NCBI GenBank assembly: GCA_026398255.1
Contig: JAPLTG010000015.1
Location: 1-64,000 of the forward strand
Origin: Verrucomicrobiota bacterium
GTDB taxonomy: Bacteria; Verrucomicrobiota; Verrucomicrobiia; Chthoniobacterales; Terrimicrobiaceae
Reading direction: 5' to 3'
DNA length: 64,000 nt
In this document: piece by piece, positions 17,205 through 26,391 of the stretch
Layout: the number at the start of each line of letters is the position of its first letter
Numbering within the stretch: the first letter of the stretch is position 1
The notes under the pieces: model-generated
Seen by the model: only the letters and a program-made list of their open reading frames with translations
The model's database searches: none
What the model was told of the DNA's origin: nothing
Program-made: the position numbers and the translations under genes

Positions 17205-20153
17205 ATGAAGAAAAATATAATTTCCCTGATAGGCTTCACGGTCTTGCACCTGTGTTCAGCTTCTTCGCTATCCGCGCAGGAGGCGGACGCGATCCAGAAG
17301 CCTGATACACTCCGGAAAACCATTTCTCTGGATCAGGGTTGGCGTTTTCAGGAGGGCAGGTTCACTCTTCCGGAGCGGACACAGATTTCTGCTTGGCGCT
17401 ATCGCTTAGACGCGCGGGGGGAAGCGTCGGCCGATGTCATGGCGGCACCCGGGCTCGACACATCAGGCCCCGAGTGGGCGGAGGGATCCAAGTTCGACGC
17501 CCGCAAAGGCCAAAAAGAGGAGTCGATACTGCAAGGCTGGCTGGCTGTGGGCGATATGAACCGCAAGGATGATTTCGTGTCAGCCTGGTTCCGTGCCGAG
17601 TTGCCGGGGGGACCCGCCACCAGGCCGACTCTGGAATTTTCCCGCATCAACCGTATCGCGCATGTCTATGTCAACGGCGTCAAGCTGGCGAGGCGGGAGG
17701 GACCGGAGGAGGATTTCACAGTCGACCTCAGCAAGGTCTGGAAAAACGAAGGGACAAACTTTGTTGCCGTATTGGTCGAGGGTCTTGATAATTGGGGAAC
17801 AATTGGAACAGTGAATTTCGTGGATTTGGACAAAGTCGTCTTCCCTTCCACTCACCCCATCAGCCCGGATTATGATGACAGCGGCTGGAGAATCGTGGAT
17901 GTTCCGCACGACTATCTCGTTGAAGGAAAAATCGTCAGTCGTGGGGGAGGAGATGGATATTCCCGTTTGCCAGCATTATACCGGAAGGTTCTAACGAAGC
18001 CGGAGATGGCTCCGGGCAGCCGGGTTTGGCTGGAGTTCGACGGGGTTTACCGCATGAGCCGCTATTGGATCAATGGGAAGCCTATCGATGTTCACCCCGG
18101 CGGATTTGTGCTGAATCGGATTGATGTCACCGATGCGCTCAAGCCCGGTCAAAACTCCTTAGTCGTCAGTGCGGATCCCACGATATCATCGGAAAGTGGT
18201 TTTGATGGAGCCGGAATCTATCGCAGTGTGAGAATGGTGGTCGTGGCGCCCGTGCATGTGGCGCCGGATAGTATCTTTGTGACTTCGACAATTGCTGACC
18301 CGAAGGATGGCGTCACCGCGCCTGCGGTCGTGAATGTGTCCGCTAGCATAAACAACACCGGTAAAGCTGAAGTGGCTGCCGAAGTGATTCATGAGGTGAT
18401 GGATGCCGAAGGCCAGGTCGTGCAGAGCGCAACGCAACGGCAGCAGCTTGCGGAGGGCGAGACGGCGATGAAGCAAACCCTGCAAATCCCCGACGCCAAG
18501 CTCTGGTCCTGTGAGCATCCGGTGCTCTACACCCTGCGCACGACGATCAAGGTGGATGGCAAACCGGTGGATCGTGTGCTGACTCCCTTCGGTATCCGCA
18601 AAATCGAGTTTGATGCCAACCGGGGATTCCTGCTCAATGGCAAGGTTGTAAAAATCAAGGGAATTTGCTCCCGACCGAATCATGCCGGGGTCGGACATGC
18701 CATGCCTCCCCGTCTCACGGAATGGAGGCTTGAGCAGCTGAAAAAAATGGGGGGTAACGCTTACCGTTGTGCTCACTACGCGTTTGAGCCTGCCTTTTAC
18801 GATGCCTGTGATCGCATGGGAATCCTCGTGATGGATGAATTTCGCAGTTTTGGTGATGGCTCTACCATGTTGGCCTCAGATAAAACGACTACTGAGACTC
18901 TGGAGAATCAGACCATTCAGCTGAAGAGCCGCCGGAATCACCCGAGCATCATTATGTGGTGCGTGGGCAATGAAGGGGGAGGCTATCAAAACAAGCCCAG
19001 CGGCGGACGGATTGCCAGCGCGGTCAAGAAGCTGGTCGATACCTTGGATGGAACGCGCCCGACGACCTACGCAAATAACGGAAGTCTCGGCCCAGGTCTC
19101 ACCCAGGACGATGCTTTTAGCATACAAGGGGTTTCCGGCGCGGTCGATGTCGTCGGGGTCAATTATAACATCCAGCGCTACGACCAGATCCGCGCTCGAT
19201 ACCCTGATAAACCCATGATTGGAACGGAAGTTAGCAGCGAAATCGCAACCCGTGGCTGCTACGACCGCACCTCATTTAAAAATAAAATGGGTGGCCCGAC
19301 TCTTTACGGAAACGAAGCACTTTGCCATTTGAGCGCCTACAGCGAGAACTGTATGGGATGGTCGGCGACCTGCGAAGCCACTTGGAAGGCTATTGCCGAG
19401 CGTCCCTGGATGATGGGTTGTTTCGTCTGGTCAGGCTTTGACTACCAAGGGGAGCCCACACCATTTGTCTGGCCAGGGCAAGCGGCGATCAGCACGCAGT
19501 TCGGCATCATGGATTTCTGCGGATTTCCCAAGGATTCGTATTGGTATTACAAATCCTGGTGGGGCAGTGAGCCGGTGCTACATGTCTTTCCGCATTGGAA
19601 CTGGCAGGGCAAGGAGGGAGAGGAAATTCCCGTGTGGGTTTACAGCAATTGCGATGAGGTAGAGCTGTTCCTGAATGAAAAATCCCTCGGCAAGAAAAAG
19701 ATGGAAAAAAACGGCCATCTGGAGTGGCAGGTGCCTTATGCCCCGGGGAAACTCGAGGCCAGGGGCATCAGCCAAGGCAAACAACTCAGTGCCGTGCGCG
19801 AAACCACTGGTGAACCTGCAGGGATCGTCCTGGAGCCTGATCGTTCTGTTCTCACGGCGGACGGCGCAGATCTGGCGTGGGTCGGCGTGAGCGTGGCGGA
19901 TGATCATGGGCGCGTCGTGCCGACAGCGGGAAATAAGGTGCGCTTTTCTGTGAGCGGTCCAGCCAAAGTTCTCGGCGTCGGGAACGGGAATCCGACCTGT
20001 CATGAATCCGTCAAGGCGTCGCAGATTTCAGCCTTCAACGGCCTGTGCATGGTGCTGGTGCAGACCACACGCACGCCAGGTGATATCGTGCTCACCGCAG
20101 AATCCGATGGGCTTAAGCCATGCGCGATCAAGCTCAAGTCCCATTCCAGATGA
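17205..20153 (+). CDS. GH2 beta-galactosidase-like enzyme, tandem paralog
   Basis: Exported 982-residue GH2 enzyme with the same plan as the gene just upstream: leader, first strand (ISLDQGWRFQEG), inserted jelly roll (PTLEFSRINRIAHVYVNGVK), sugar-binding domain (VPHDYLVEG), barrel and Ig-like C-terminus. The acid/base is E590 in WCVGNEGGG and the nucleophile E675 in IGTEVSSE. The barrel is clearly diverged from the upstream copy, whereas the region from KSWWGSEPV onward is nearly identical, including at DNA level (compare 16745-16865 with 19695-19815). That suggests gene conversion or recent exchange. Its first 130 residues are also copied in the stub at 44009. The stop codon overlaps the start of a GH2 stub at 20150. 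Confidence 0.9.
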   Translation: MKKNIISLIGFTVLHLCSASSLSAQEADAIQKPDTLRKTISLDQGWRFQEGRFTLPERTQISAWRYRLDARGEASADVMAAPGLDTSGPEWAEGSKFDARKGQKEESILQGWLAVGDMNRKDDFVSAWFRAELPGGPATRPTLEFSRINRIAHVYVNGVKLARREGPEEDFTVDLSKVWKNEGTNFVAVLVEGLDNWGTIGTVNFVDLDKVVFPSTHPISPDYDDSGWRIVDVPHDYLVEGKIVSRGGGDGYSRLPALYRKVLTKPEMAPGSRVWLEFDGVYRMSRYWINGKPIDVHPGGFVLNRIDVTDALKPGQNSLVVSADPTISSESGFDGAGIYRSVRMVVVAPVHVAPDSIFVTSTIADPKDGVTAPAVVNVSASINNTGKAEVAAEVIHEVMDAEGQVVQSATQRQQLAEGETAMKQTLQIPDAKLWSCEHPVLYTLRTTIKVDGKPVDRVLTPFGIRKIEFDANRGFLLNGKVVKIKGICSRPNHAGVGHAMPPRLTEWRLEQLKKMGGNAYRCAHYAFEPAFYDACDRMGILVMDEFRSFGDGSTMLASDKTTTETLENQTIQLKSRRNHPSIIMWCVGNEGGGYQNKPSGGRIASAVKKLVDTLDGTRPTTYANNGSLGPGLTQDDAFSIQGVSGAVDVVGVNYNIQRYDQIRARYPDKPMIGTEVSSEIATRGCYDRTSFKNKMGGPTLYGNEALCHLSAYSENCMGWSATCEATWKAIAERPWMMGCFVWSGFDYQGEPTPFVWPGQAAISTQFGIMDFCGFPKDSYWYYKSWWGSEPVLHVFPHWNWQGKEGEEIPVWVYSNCDEVELFLNEKSLGKKKMEKNGHLEWQVPYAPGKLEARGISQGKQLSAVRETTGEPAGIVLEPDRSVLTADGADLAWVGVSVADDHGRVVPTAGNKVRFSVSGPAKVLGVGNGNPTCHESVKASQISAFNGLCMVLVQTTRTPGDIVLTAESDGLKPCAIKLKSHSR

Positions 20154-20374
20154 ATCAAAGATTATTAGACGTTTGTGGTATTACGGCCCTGCTTCTGATT
20201 TCTCAGCAGGTCGATTCTCCAGCGTTCGAGGCGACCGCACCCAAAGCGGAGGTGAGGAAAATTCTCTCTCTGGATGCCGATTGGCGCTTCCTGAAAAGGG
20301 ATTCATCGCTTCCCGTTCGAAAAAAGAAGGTTGGAAGGCAGTCAATCTCAGGCAAGTCACGCTGCGACCTGTGA
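20150..20374 (+). pseudogene. N-terminal stub of a third GH2 paralog
   Basis: The start codon overlaps the preceding stop (ATGA). The 74-residue frame has a leader, then KAEVRKILSLDADWRFLKRD and SSLPVRKKK. This matches the opening of the two upstream GH2 proteins (RKTISLDQGWRFQEG, TLPERTQ) up to their inserted jelly roll. After that it degenerates and stops 4 bp before the GH78 start. It is a truncated third tandem GH2 gene, deleted for everything after the first strand. Confidence 0.7.
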
Positions 20375-20378
20375 AAAT

Positions 20379-23066
20379 ATGAAAATACTCGCCTGCCTCC
20401 TGCTTCCGTTGATTTTCCTTTGCGAGGCCTTCGCTTCAGTTCCGACCCATTTGCGCTGCGAATTCCGAAAGGACCCGCTTGGCATTGATGTCGCCAATCC
20501 GAGGTTGGCTTGGAACCTAGAAACTGACGACTTGAAACCTGAAAGAGGAGTCAGGCAAAACGCGTATCAGGTATTGGTGGCTTCAACACCGGAGCTGCTT
20601 GCCAAAGATCAGGGAGATCTTTGGGACAGCGGCAAGGTGGCGTCCGGGGACTCCACGCAGGTTCCCTACCAAGGCAAGTCCCTCGCCACCGCACAGACCT
20701 GCTATTGGAAAGTTCGCTTCTGGGATCAAAAAGACCAGGCGGTTCAGTGGAGCGATGTTGCGTTGTGGACGATGGGGGTGATGTCATCGGGCGATTGGAA
20801 AGCCAAGTGGATCGGGGCACCGGATGCGAAGGTCACCGAGGGCGTAGTCGACGCGGGCAAGAACGTGCCTAATGTAAATTCTGCACCCAAGCCAAATTCC
20901 ACGGTGGTGGTGCGTCGCGAATTCACCGTGAAGCCGGGATTGCGCCGGGCGCTCGTGAACGTCTGCGGCCTAGGTGAATACGAGATGACACTGAACGCAG
21001 CCAAGGTCGGCGACGACCTGTTTCCCTCGGGCTGGACCCAATACAAAAAGACTTGCTTGTATGACACCTATGACATCACCGCGATGCTGCGCACTGGCAC
21101 CAACGATCTCGCGATGCTGCTTGGCAACGGAAGGTATAACGTCATGGGTGGTGCCGGACGCTACTGTCAAGCCCGTGGCTCGTTCGGTCCTCTCAAGGCC
21201 ATTGCGCAAGTGAGGCTCGAATACGCTGACGGCACGACCGAGATCATCGGCACGGACGAGAGCTGGCAGGTCAGCGACGGCCCCATCACATTCTCCTGCA
21301 CCTACGGCGGCGAGGATTACGACGCGCGCTGGAAGCCGCAGTGGGAACCGGCAAAGATTGTAGCGGGACCCGGCGGCGAGTTGAAGGGGCTTTCCTGCGC
21401 CGCACCGCCGATCCGGACGTATGACGTGTTGAAGTCGGTCAAGCTCACGAATAACGTGTTCGACCTTGGCCAGAATGCGTCGTTGATGCCGCGTCTGACC
21501 GTGAAAGGCCCTGCTGGCGCCTCGGTAAAAATCACTCCCTCCGAGTTACTCAAACCCTCCGGTGAACTCAACGATGATATGTGCAAAGAGCAAGCTTACT
21601 GGCACTACACCCTCGCTGGCACGGGCACGGAGACGTATTTTCCAAAGTTCTTTTACCGCGGCGCGCGTTACTTGAAAGTCGAGTGTGCCGGTGGCGCGGA
21701 ACTCGTCGATATCGAAGGCGTGGTCGTGCATTCGTCGGCCGAGCCGGTTGGTGAGTTCAGTTGCTCGAACGAGCTCTTCAATCGCATCCGCACGCTCGTC
21801 CGCTGGGCCCAACGCTCCAACATGATGAGCGTGCTCACCGATTGCCCACATCGGGAAAAGCTCGGTTGGCTGGAGCAGTATCATCTCAATGGGCCATCAC
21901 TGCGCTACGGATTCAATCTGGCTACGCTGTTCACCAAGGCGATGAACGACATAGCAGACTCGCAGCTGGAGAACGGACTCGTGCCGAACATCGCGCCAGA
22001 ATACATGAAATGCCCAGGTGCATTCCGCGACTCGCCTGAATGGGGCAGTTCCAGCGTGCTGGTGCCTTGGCAACAATACGAGTTTGACGGCGACATCACG
22101 TTGTTGCGCCGTTACTACGACATGATGCAACGTTATGTTGCCTACCTCGGCACCCAGGCGAAAGATCACATCATCGAACAAGGGTTGGGCGACTGGTATG
22201 ACATCGGTCCGAAAGGTTCGGGATATTCGCAAAACACCCCGAAAGGGTTAACCGCAACGGCAATTTACTACGAAGACGTGACCGTAATGACCCAAGTCGC
22301 GAAACTCCTCGGCCGCGACGATGATGCGCGCCGATACGAAGAACTGGCTGGGGAAATCCGACTGGCTTTTCACGCCAAATTCCCCGAACTGCCGGCCTCG
22401 CAGACCGGCCGAGCGATGCCGTTGGTCGTCGGGTTGGTCGAACCGGCGCAGCGCCAAGCGGTGCTCGACGCTTTGGTGAGTGACGTGGAGCAAAAGGGAT
22501 TGACCTCCGGTGAGGTCGGCTTCCGGTATCTGCTGCGCGCCCTGGCCGATGGCGGCAGGTCGGATGTCATCTTCGCAATGAATAACCAGTCCGATAAACC
22601 CGGTTACGGTTACCAACTCCGGCTAGGCAAGACCAGTCTGACCGAGGCGTGGAACGGCGGCTCGTCGCAGAACCATTTCATGTCGGGCCAAATCATGGAG
22701 TGGTTCTATCACGACCTTGCCGGGATACAGTCCGCGCAGCCCGGCTTCAAACAATTCACCATCAAGCCAGCCATCGTCGGTGATCTCACCTGGGTGAAAT
22801 CCCATTTCGACTCGCCTTACGGTCGCCTCGCCAGCAACTGGAAGCGTGAGGGGAGTAAACTTTCAATGGATGTGACTATCCCAGGCAACACCACGGCGAC
22901 CGTCTTCGTTCCGGCCAAGGATGCAACCGTTGTGACCGAGTCCGGCAAGCCGGTTGACCAAGCAGCCGGTGTGAAATTTCTGCGCATGGAAAACAATGCG
23001 GCTGTTTATGCGGTGGGTTCTGGGACCTACCGATTCCAGTCCAGGCTCATGGAGACCATCAAGTGA
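20379..23066 (+). CDS. GH78 alpha-L-rhamnosidase, exported
   Basis: Full-length GH78 enzyme, 895 residues from ATG 20379, chosen because it starts a signal peptide (MKILACLLLPLIFLCEAFA); the longer frame from 20331 adds only stub-derived sequence. N-terminal fibronectin-like domain (LRCEFRKDPLGIDVANPRLAW), rhamnosidase N domain (RAKWIG-type motif KAKWIGAPDA), then the (alpha/alpha)6 domain with LTDCPHREKLGWLEQYHLN, where the acidic residues seen in characterised GH78 enzymes are retained. The C-terminal beta domain TTATVFVPAKDA is near-identical to that of the first gene. An odd LKPE insertion sits in the linker before GVRQNAYQVLVAS. The stop overlaps the GTG of the next gene, so translation is probably coupled. 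Confidence 0.92.
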   Translation: MKILACLLLPLIFLCEAFASVPTHLRCEFRKDPLGIDVANPRLAWNLETDDLKPERGVRQNAYQVLVASTPELLAKDQGDLWDSGKVASGDSTQVPYQGKSLATAQTCYWKVRFWDQKDQAVQWSDVALWTMGVMSSGDWKAKWIGAPDAKVTEGVVDAGKNVPNVNSAPKPNSTVVVRREFTVKPGLRRALVNVCGLGEYEMTLNAAKVGDDLFPSGWTQYKKTCLYDTYDITAMLRTGTNDLAMLLGNGRYNVMGGAGRYCQARGSFGPLKAIAQVRLEYADGTTEIIGTDESWQVSDGPITFSCTYGGEDYDARWKPQWEPAKIVAGPGGELKGLSCAAPPIRTYDVLKSVKLTNNVFDLGQNASLMPRLTVKGPAGASVKITPSELLKPSGELNDDMCKEQAYWHYTLAGTGTETYFPKFFYRGARYLKVECAGGAELVDIEGVVVHSSAEPVGEFSCSNELFNRIRTLVRWAQRSNMMSVLTDCPHREKLGWLEQYHLNGPSLRYGFNLATLFTKAMNDIADSQLENGLVPNIAPEYMKCPGAFRDSPEWGSSSVLVPWQQYEFDGDITLLRRYYDMMQRYVAYLGTQAKDHIIEQGLGDWYDIGPKGSGYSQNTPKGLTATAIYYEDVTVMTQVAKLLGRDDDARRYEELAGEIRLAFHAKFPELPASQTGRAMPLVVGLVEPAQRQAVLDALVSDVEQKGLTSGEVGFRYLLRALADGGRSDVIFAMNNQSDKPGYGYQLRLGKTSLTEAWNGGSSQNHFMSGQIMEWFYHDLAGIQSAQPGFKQFTIKPAIVGDLTWVKSHFDSPYGRLASNWKREGSKLSMDVTIPGNTTATVFVPAKDATVVTESGKPVDQAAGVKFLRMENNAAVYAVGSGTYRFQSRLMETIK

Positions 23067-24124
23067 AGCATCAACGGAAAATTCATTTGATTCAGAAAAT
23101 GCGAATGGCGCTCATTCCGTGGGCGCTTTGCGGCGCTACCTTGGCTGCGGAAAATGCCAAGCTGTCGGCGCCCCCGGTGGTTTTTTCGCGTGCCCAGTTA
23201 GAGAAACTGGCTGGAACGGATGGTTTCAAACCCTTTGAGGGCAACCCCGTGATAAAACCAGGTGCGAAAGGCGAGTGGGATGCCGGTGCCCTGGGTTCGA
23301 TGACTTTACTGAAGGTTGGCGAGGTGTTTCATATATATTACGAGGCGTGGGGCGTTCGTGGCAACAACACTGGCGCCCCTCACGCTGATTACGCCAGTAT
23401 CCAGATCGGCCATGCCACCTCGCGCGACGGCATTCATTGGGTCAAGGATCCCGCCAATCCCGTTTTGCCCAGTGGCGCCGGCAGTGATTGGGATCACAAG
23501 GGCACGTGGGACCCATATGTCCTCCACGAAGATGGCATGTTTAAAATGTGGTATGGCGGAGGTCTCGACGGCTGTTCCGGCTTGGGCTACGCAGTTTCCA
23601 GCGATGGAACCCATTTTCAGAAGAAAGGGCGTTTGCCCGCGCCGTCGGCTGACCTGAATCGCGTCGAGGACGTCCATGTCGTGCATGACAAGGCCTCGGG
23701 CCGCTACTTCATGTATTACTGGGACCGAAAGCACGAGCCGATGGGCTTGTTCCGCGCCCAGTCGCCGAATGAGACCGATTTCGATTTCGCCCACGCCGAT
23801 CCGATCCGCATTGAGGGCTTGAAGTATCCGGCGATGTATAAATTCACCCATGTGTTTCAGGATGGCGACCAGTGGTATATGTTCTTTGCCGAATTCGTCC
23901 GCCCCGGCTGTAAAGGCTGTCACACTGGCTACGCGACCTCGTCCGATGGCCTCCAATGGACCGCGAAAAATCCAAACATTCTCGTCGGACAGGACGGCGA
24001 GATGCTCAAGATCGCCGACGACCTGTGGCTGATGTTCTACGGACCGGACGGCTTTTTTGACCAGGCCGGCTGCGACATCCGCGTCGCACTTTTCAAAGGC
24101 AAATTCACGGATATGGCGCATTGA
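23063..24124 (+). CDS. GH43/GH32-like five-bladed beta-propeller glycosidase
   Basis: 353-residue protein starting with GTG overlapping the GH78 stop (AAGTGA); ATG 23099 would give a shorter, cleaner signal peptide (MRMALIPWALCGATLAAE). The propeller repeats are visible: FEGNPVIKPGAKGEWDAG, FHIYYEAWG, IGHATSRDGIHW, GTWDPYVLHEDGMFKMWYGG, GYAVSSDGTHF, RYFMYYWDRK, WYMFFAEF and GYATSSDGLQW. These are typical of the GH32/43/62/68 superfamily, possibly a GH130-like phosphorylase or hydrolase. The WDPYVLHEDG and NRVEDVHVVHD segments supply candidate catalytic carboxylates. Exact family and substrate are not determinable from the sequence alone; the neighbouring rhamnosidase suggests a terminal sugar on the same glycan. 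Confidence 0.75.
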   Translation: MKHQRKIHLIQKMRMALIPWALCGATLAAENAKLSAPPVVFSRAQLEKLAGTDGFKPFEGNPVIKPGAKGEWDAGALGSMTLLKVGEVFHIYYEAWGVRGNNTGAPHADYASIQIGHATSRDGIHWVKDPANPVLPSGAGSDWDHKGTWDPYVLHEDGMFKMWYGGGLDGCSGLGYAVSSDGTHFQKKGRLPAPSADLNRVEDVHVVHDKASGRYFMYYWDRKHEPMGLFRAQSPNETDFDFAHADPIRIEGLKYPAMYKFTHVFQDGDQWYMFFAEFVRPGCKGCHTGYATSSDGLQWTAKNPNILVGQDGEMLKIADDLWLMFYGPDGFFDQAGCDIRVALFKGKFTDMAH

Positions 24125-24166
24125 ACATCAATCCTGTTTGCAACACTCAAATAGAAAAGTAGATAC

Positions 24167-24283
24167 ATGAAACTCACCTCCTTCGCCCTCGCCGCTTGGT
24201 TATTGGCACCGCTGGCCGCGCTGCACGCCGCCAATGTGGCCTGCTTGAAATTGAAGGGTGCAGATTCAGTCCATGTTAACTAA
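24167..24283 (+). pseudogene. Orphan signal-peptide ORF
   Basis: A 38-residue frame: MKLTSFALAAWLLAPLAALHAA is a textbook signal peptide with AxA-like cleavage, followed by only 16 residues before a stop 9 bp upstream of the next gene. I recognise no mature domain. It is best read as the surviving 5' end of a deleted exported enzyme. A genuine micropeptide is possible but unsupported. Confidence 0.5.
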
Positions 24284-24292
24284 AATCAATCC

Positions 24293-26326
24293 ATGAAACA
24301 ACTTCTCATCCGATCTTTAGTTGTCGCTGGTTTCACGGCCGCTAACCTTAGTGCACAAGAAGCCCCCGTGTCTCACACTCTATGGAGTTTTGATTCGCGG
24401 GAGCAGTTGGGAGTCGCGGATTCTCCGAAGCATCCGTTGAGTTTTGTGGACGGAGTTCGGGGCAGGGCTCTCGTTTTTGACGGCTACAACACGGAGGTAG
24501 TGTGCGCTCCTCAGAAATCGCCGGTTCTTGGAGAACGCTTCACGATCTCGGCGTGGGTGGCCCCGCAAGAGTATTCATCGAATCTCTCGGCCATCATCAA
24601 TCGACAACAGGACTTCCTGAAGGGCTATTTTTTCGGCATCAATCAGTTGGGGCAATTGGTCGGCTCCATGGCCATGGATTCGGGTTGGAAGACCTGCATC
24701 TCGACGAAGTCCATCCCGCTGCTGAAGTGGTCGCACGTGACGATGGTCTGCGATGCGAGCAAGGGAATCGCGCTGTATATTGACGGAGAGCCAGCAGGAG
24801 AGATCGCCTTTTCGGGACATCCGGTTCTTGCGGACGGTGCGGAGACATGCATCGGCAAAACGCAGGTGAAAATGAACCCAGCCCTTACGGAACGGAAGAC
24901 GAGCAAAGCCATAGTGTCCTTGATGTATTTTAATGGCCTCATCGACGAATTAGATCTTCGCGGTGAGGCGCTCAGCGGGGCGGAGGTCCGGCAAGCTTTC
25001 AAGCTGACTCCGGTCGCGAATGTTCAGCCGCTGCAATTCCAAAAAATGCCATCGGGCAGCGATGAGCCGCGACCGTTTGGCGCGTATTACACCAAGCTCA
25101 AGTATGCACCCGGTTGGGACGCGTGCTGGAAGGGAAGTGACCTGCCGGATGTGGTGGTGCGCTTCACCGGGAGTCCCGTGAAACTCGTGTTCTGGCGCGG
25201 GACGGGTTACATCCCTGCGTTGGTCAGTGAGAACGGTATCTGGATGACCGATCAAAGTGGCGAGAACTTTGGAACCGGTGAGTGCTATGAAGCCATGGGA
25301 GACAAGCAGTGCCGCTACTCACATGTTCGCATCATCGAAAATACGCCGGCTCGTGTGGTGATTCATTGGCGTTATGCCTTGGCTTCCATTACGCATAAGA
25401 TTTTATGGGAAAGCGACACCTATCCAGGCGATTGGATGGATGAATATTGGACCGCCTATCCTGACGGAGTCATGGTTCGCAAGCAGGTTCTCTGGAGCGA
25501 GTTTAAAAACCCCGGGTCTTATCAATTCCAAGAGACAATCTTATTCAACCAGCCCGGAACCAAGCCCCAGGACAATTTGGAGTCTGAAGCTATCACCTTC
25601 ATGGACATGGCCGGCAAAAAGGCCAGCTACTCATGGGAAAAAGGCGCTCCTAAGAATTTCCCCGAACCCAAATTCATGCCCATCGAGATGGTGAACTTCA
25701 AGTCGAAATACCGGCCCTTCAGCATCCACCACGCCGAGAGGATCACCCGCCCATTCCCTTTCGGCTGGGTCAAGGACTACTCGACCTTTCCCTGTTGGAA
25801 CCACTGGCCGGTCTCGCAGATTCCCAGTGATGGAAGAAACGCCCAAGCATTCGATAAGCCCAGCCACTCGTCATTGACCGCCATAAACGGCGATCTGCAG
25901 AAGTATGAGAAATTTCCCGATGGGACCATCCGCGTGCGCTCGCTCATGGGTATGACCACCCAACCCATCGATTCTCTATTGCCGCTCGCCCGCTCCTGGA
26001 ATGCGGCTCCCCGACTGGAAACCCAATCTGCGGGGTATGTCTATTCCGGATACGACGCGTATCAACGCGCCTATCTTTTTGAAAAACAGGGAGTGGATGG
26101 CCGAGAACTCACCTGCAAAATCCTCGCCTCACCCGAGTCTCCAGTCTCCAACCTCTGCCTGGTCATTAAAAACTGGGGCTCCTCGCCCGCCTCAATCAGC
26201 CACAACGGCCAGAAAGTGTCCGCAAATGATTGCGCAACCGGTTTGGTCAGAACCTTGGAAGGCGATGATCTCGTGATTTGGCTACCCATGGAAGCGACAC
26301 AAACGCTGACGATCTCTGTAAAATGA
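24293..26326 (+). CDS. LamG-domain exported protein, putative polysaccharide-active enzyme
   Basis: 677 residues. Signal peptide (MKQLLIRSLVVAGFTAANLSA), then a LamG/concanavalin-like jelly roll (about 28-235: GRALVFDGYNTEV, FTISAWVAPQEYSS, LKWSHVTMVCDA, MYFNGLIDELDL). About 430 residues of a conserved-looking but unassigned domain follow (RFTGSPVKLVFWRGTGYIPA, DKQCRYSHVRIIENTPARVV, HWRYAL, DEYWTAYPDGVMVRKQ). The LamG half is a carbohydrate-binding module; the second half is beta-rich and may be a lyase or hydrolase. I considered ulvan lyase PL40-like families but cannot confirm this by eye. It sits between a beta-propeller glycosidase and an SGNH esterase, so a role on the same glycan is likely. 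Confidence 0.6.
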   Translation: MKQLLIRSLVVAGFTAANLSAQEAPVSHTLWSFDSREQLGVADSPKHPLSFVDGVRGRALVFDGYNTEVVCAPQKSPVLGERFTISAWVAPQEYSSNLSAIINRQQDFLKGYFFGINQLGQLVGSMAMDSGWKTCISTKSIPLLKWSHVTMVCDASKGIALYIDGEPAGEIAFSGHPVLADGAETCIGKTQVKMNPALTERKTSKAIVSLMYFNGLIDELDLRGEALSGAEVRQAFKLTPVANVQPLQFQKMPSGSDEPRPFGAYYTKLKYAPGWDACWKGSDLPDVVVRFTGSPVKLVFWRGTGYIPALVSENGIWMTDQSGENFGTGECYEAMGDKQCRYSHVRIIENTPARVVIHWRYALASITHKILWESDTYPGDWMDEYWTAYPDGVMVRKQVLWSEFKNPGSYQFQETILFNQPGTKPQDNLESEAITFMDMAGKKASYSWEKGAPKNFPEPKFMPIEMVNFKSKYRPFSIHHAERITRPFPFGWVKDYSTFPCWNHWPVSQIPSDGRNAQAFDKPSHSSLTAINGDLQKYEKFPDGTIRVRSLMGMTTQPIDSLLPLARSWNAAPRLETQSAGYVYSGYDAYQRAYLFEKQGVDGRELTCKILASPESPVSNLCLVIKNWGSSPASISHNGQKVSANDCATGLVRTLEGDDLVIWLPMEATQTLTISVK

Positions 26327-26391
26327 TCCGTAGATCCCATCCGCCCTGTTCGGTCTGTGCAACTTCTGACCCAGTTCCTGGAAGCTGGCAA

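Noticed and set aside
24293-26326. Ulvan-utilisation locus reading of the island
   Set aside because: No sulfatase, no GH105 and no recognisable PL24, PL25 or PL28 enzyme; the possible PL40 similarity of this protein could not be confirmed by eye.
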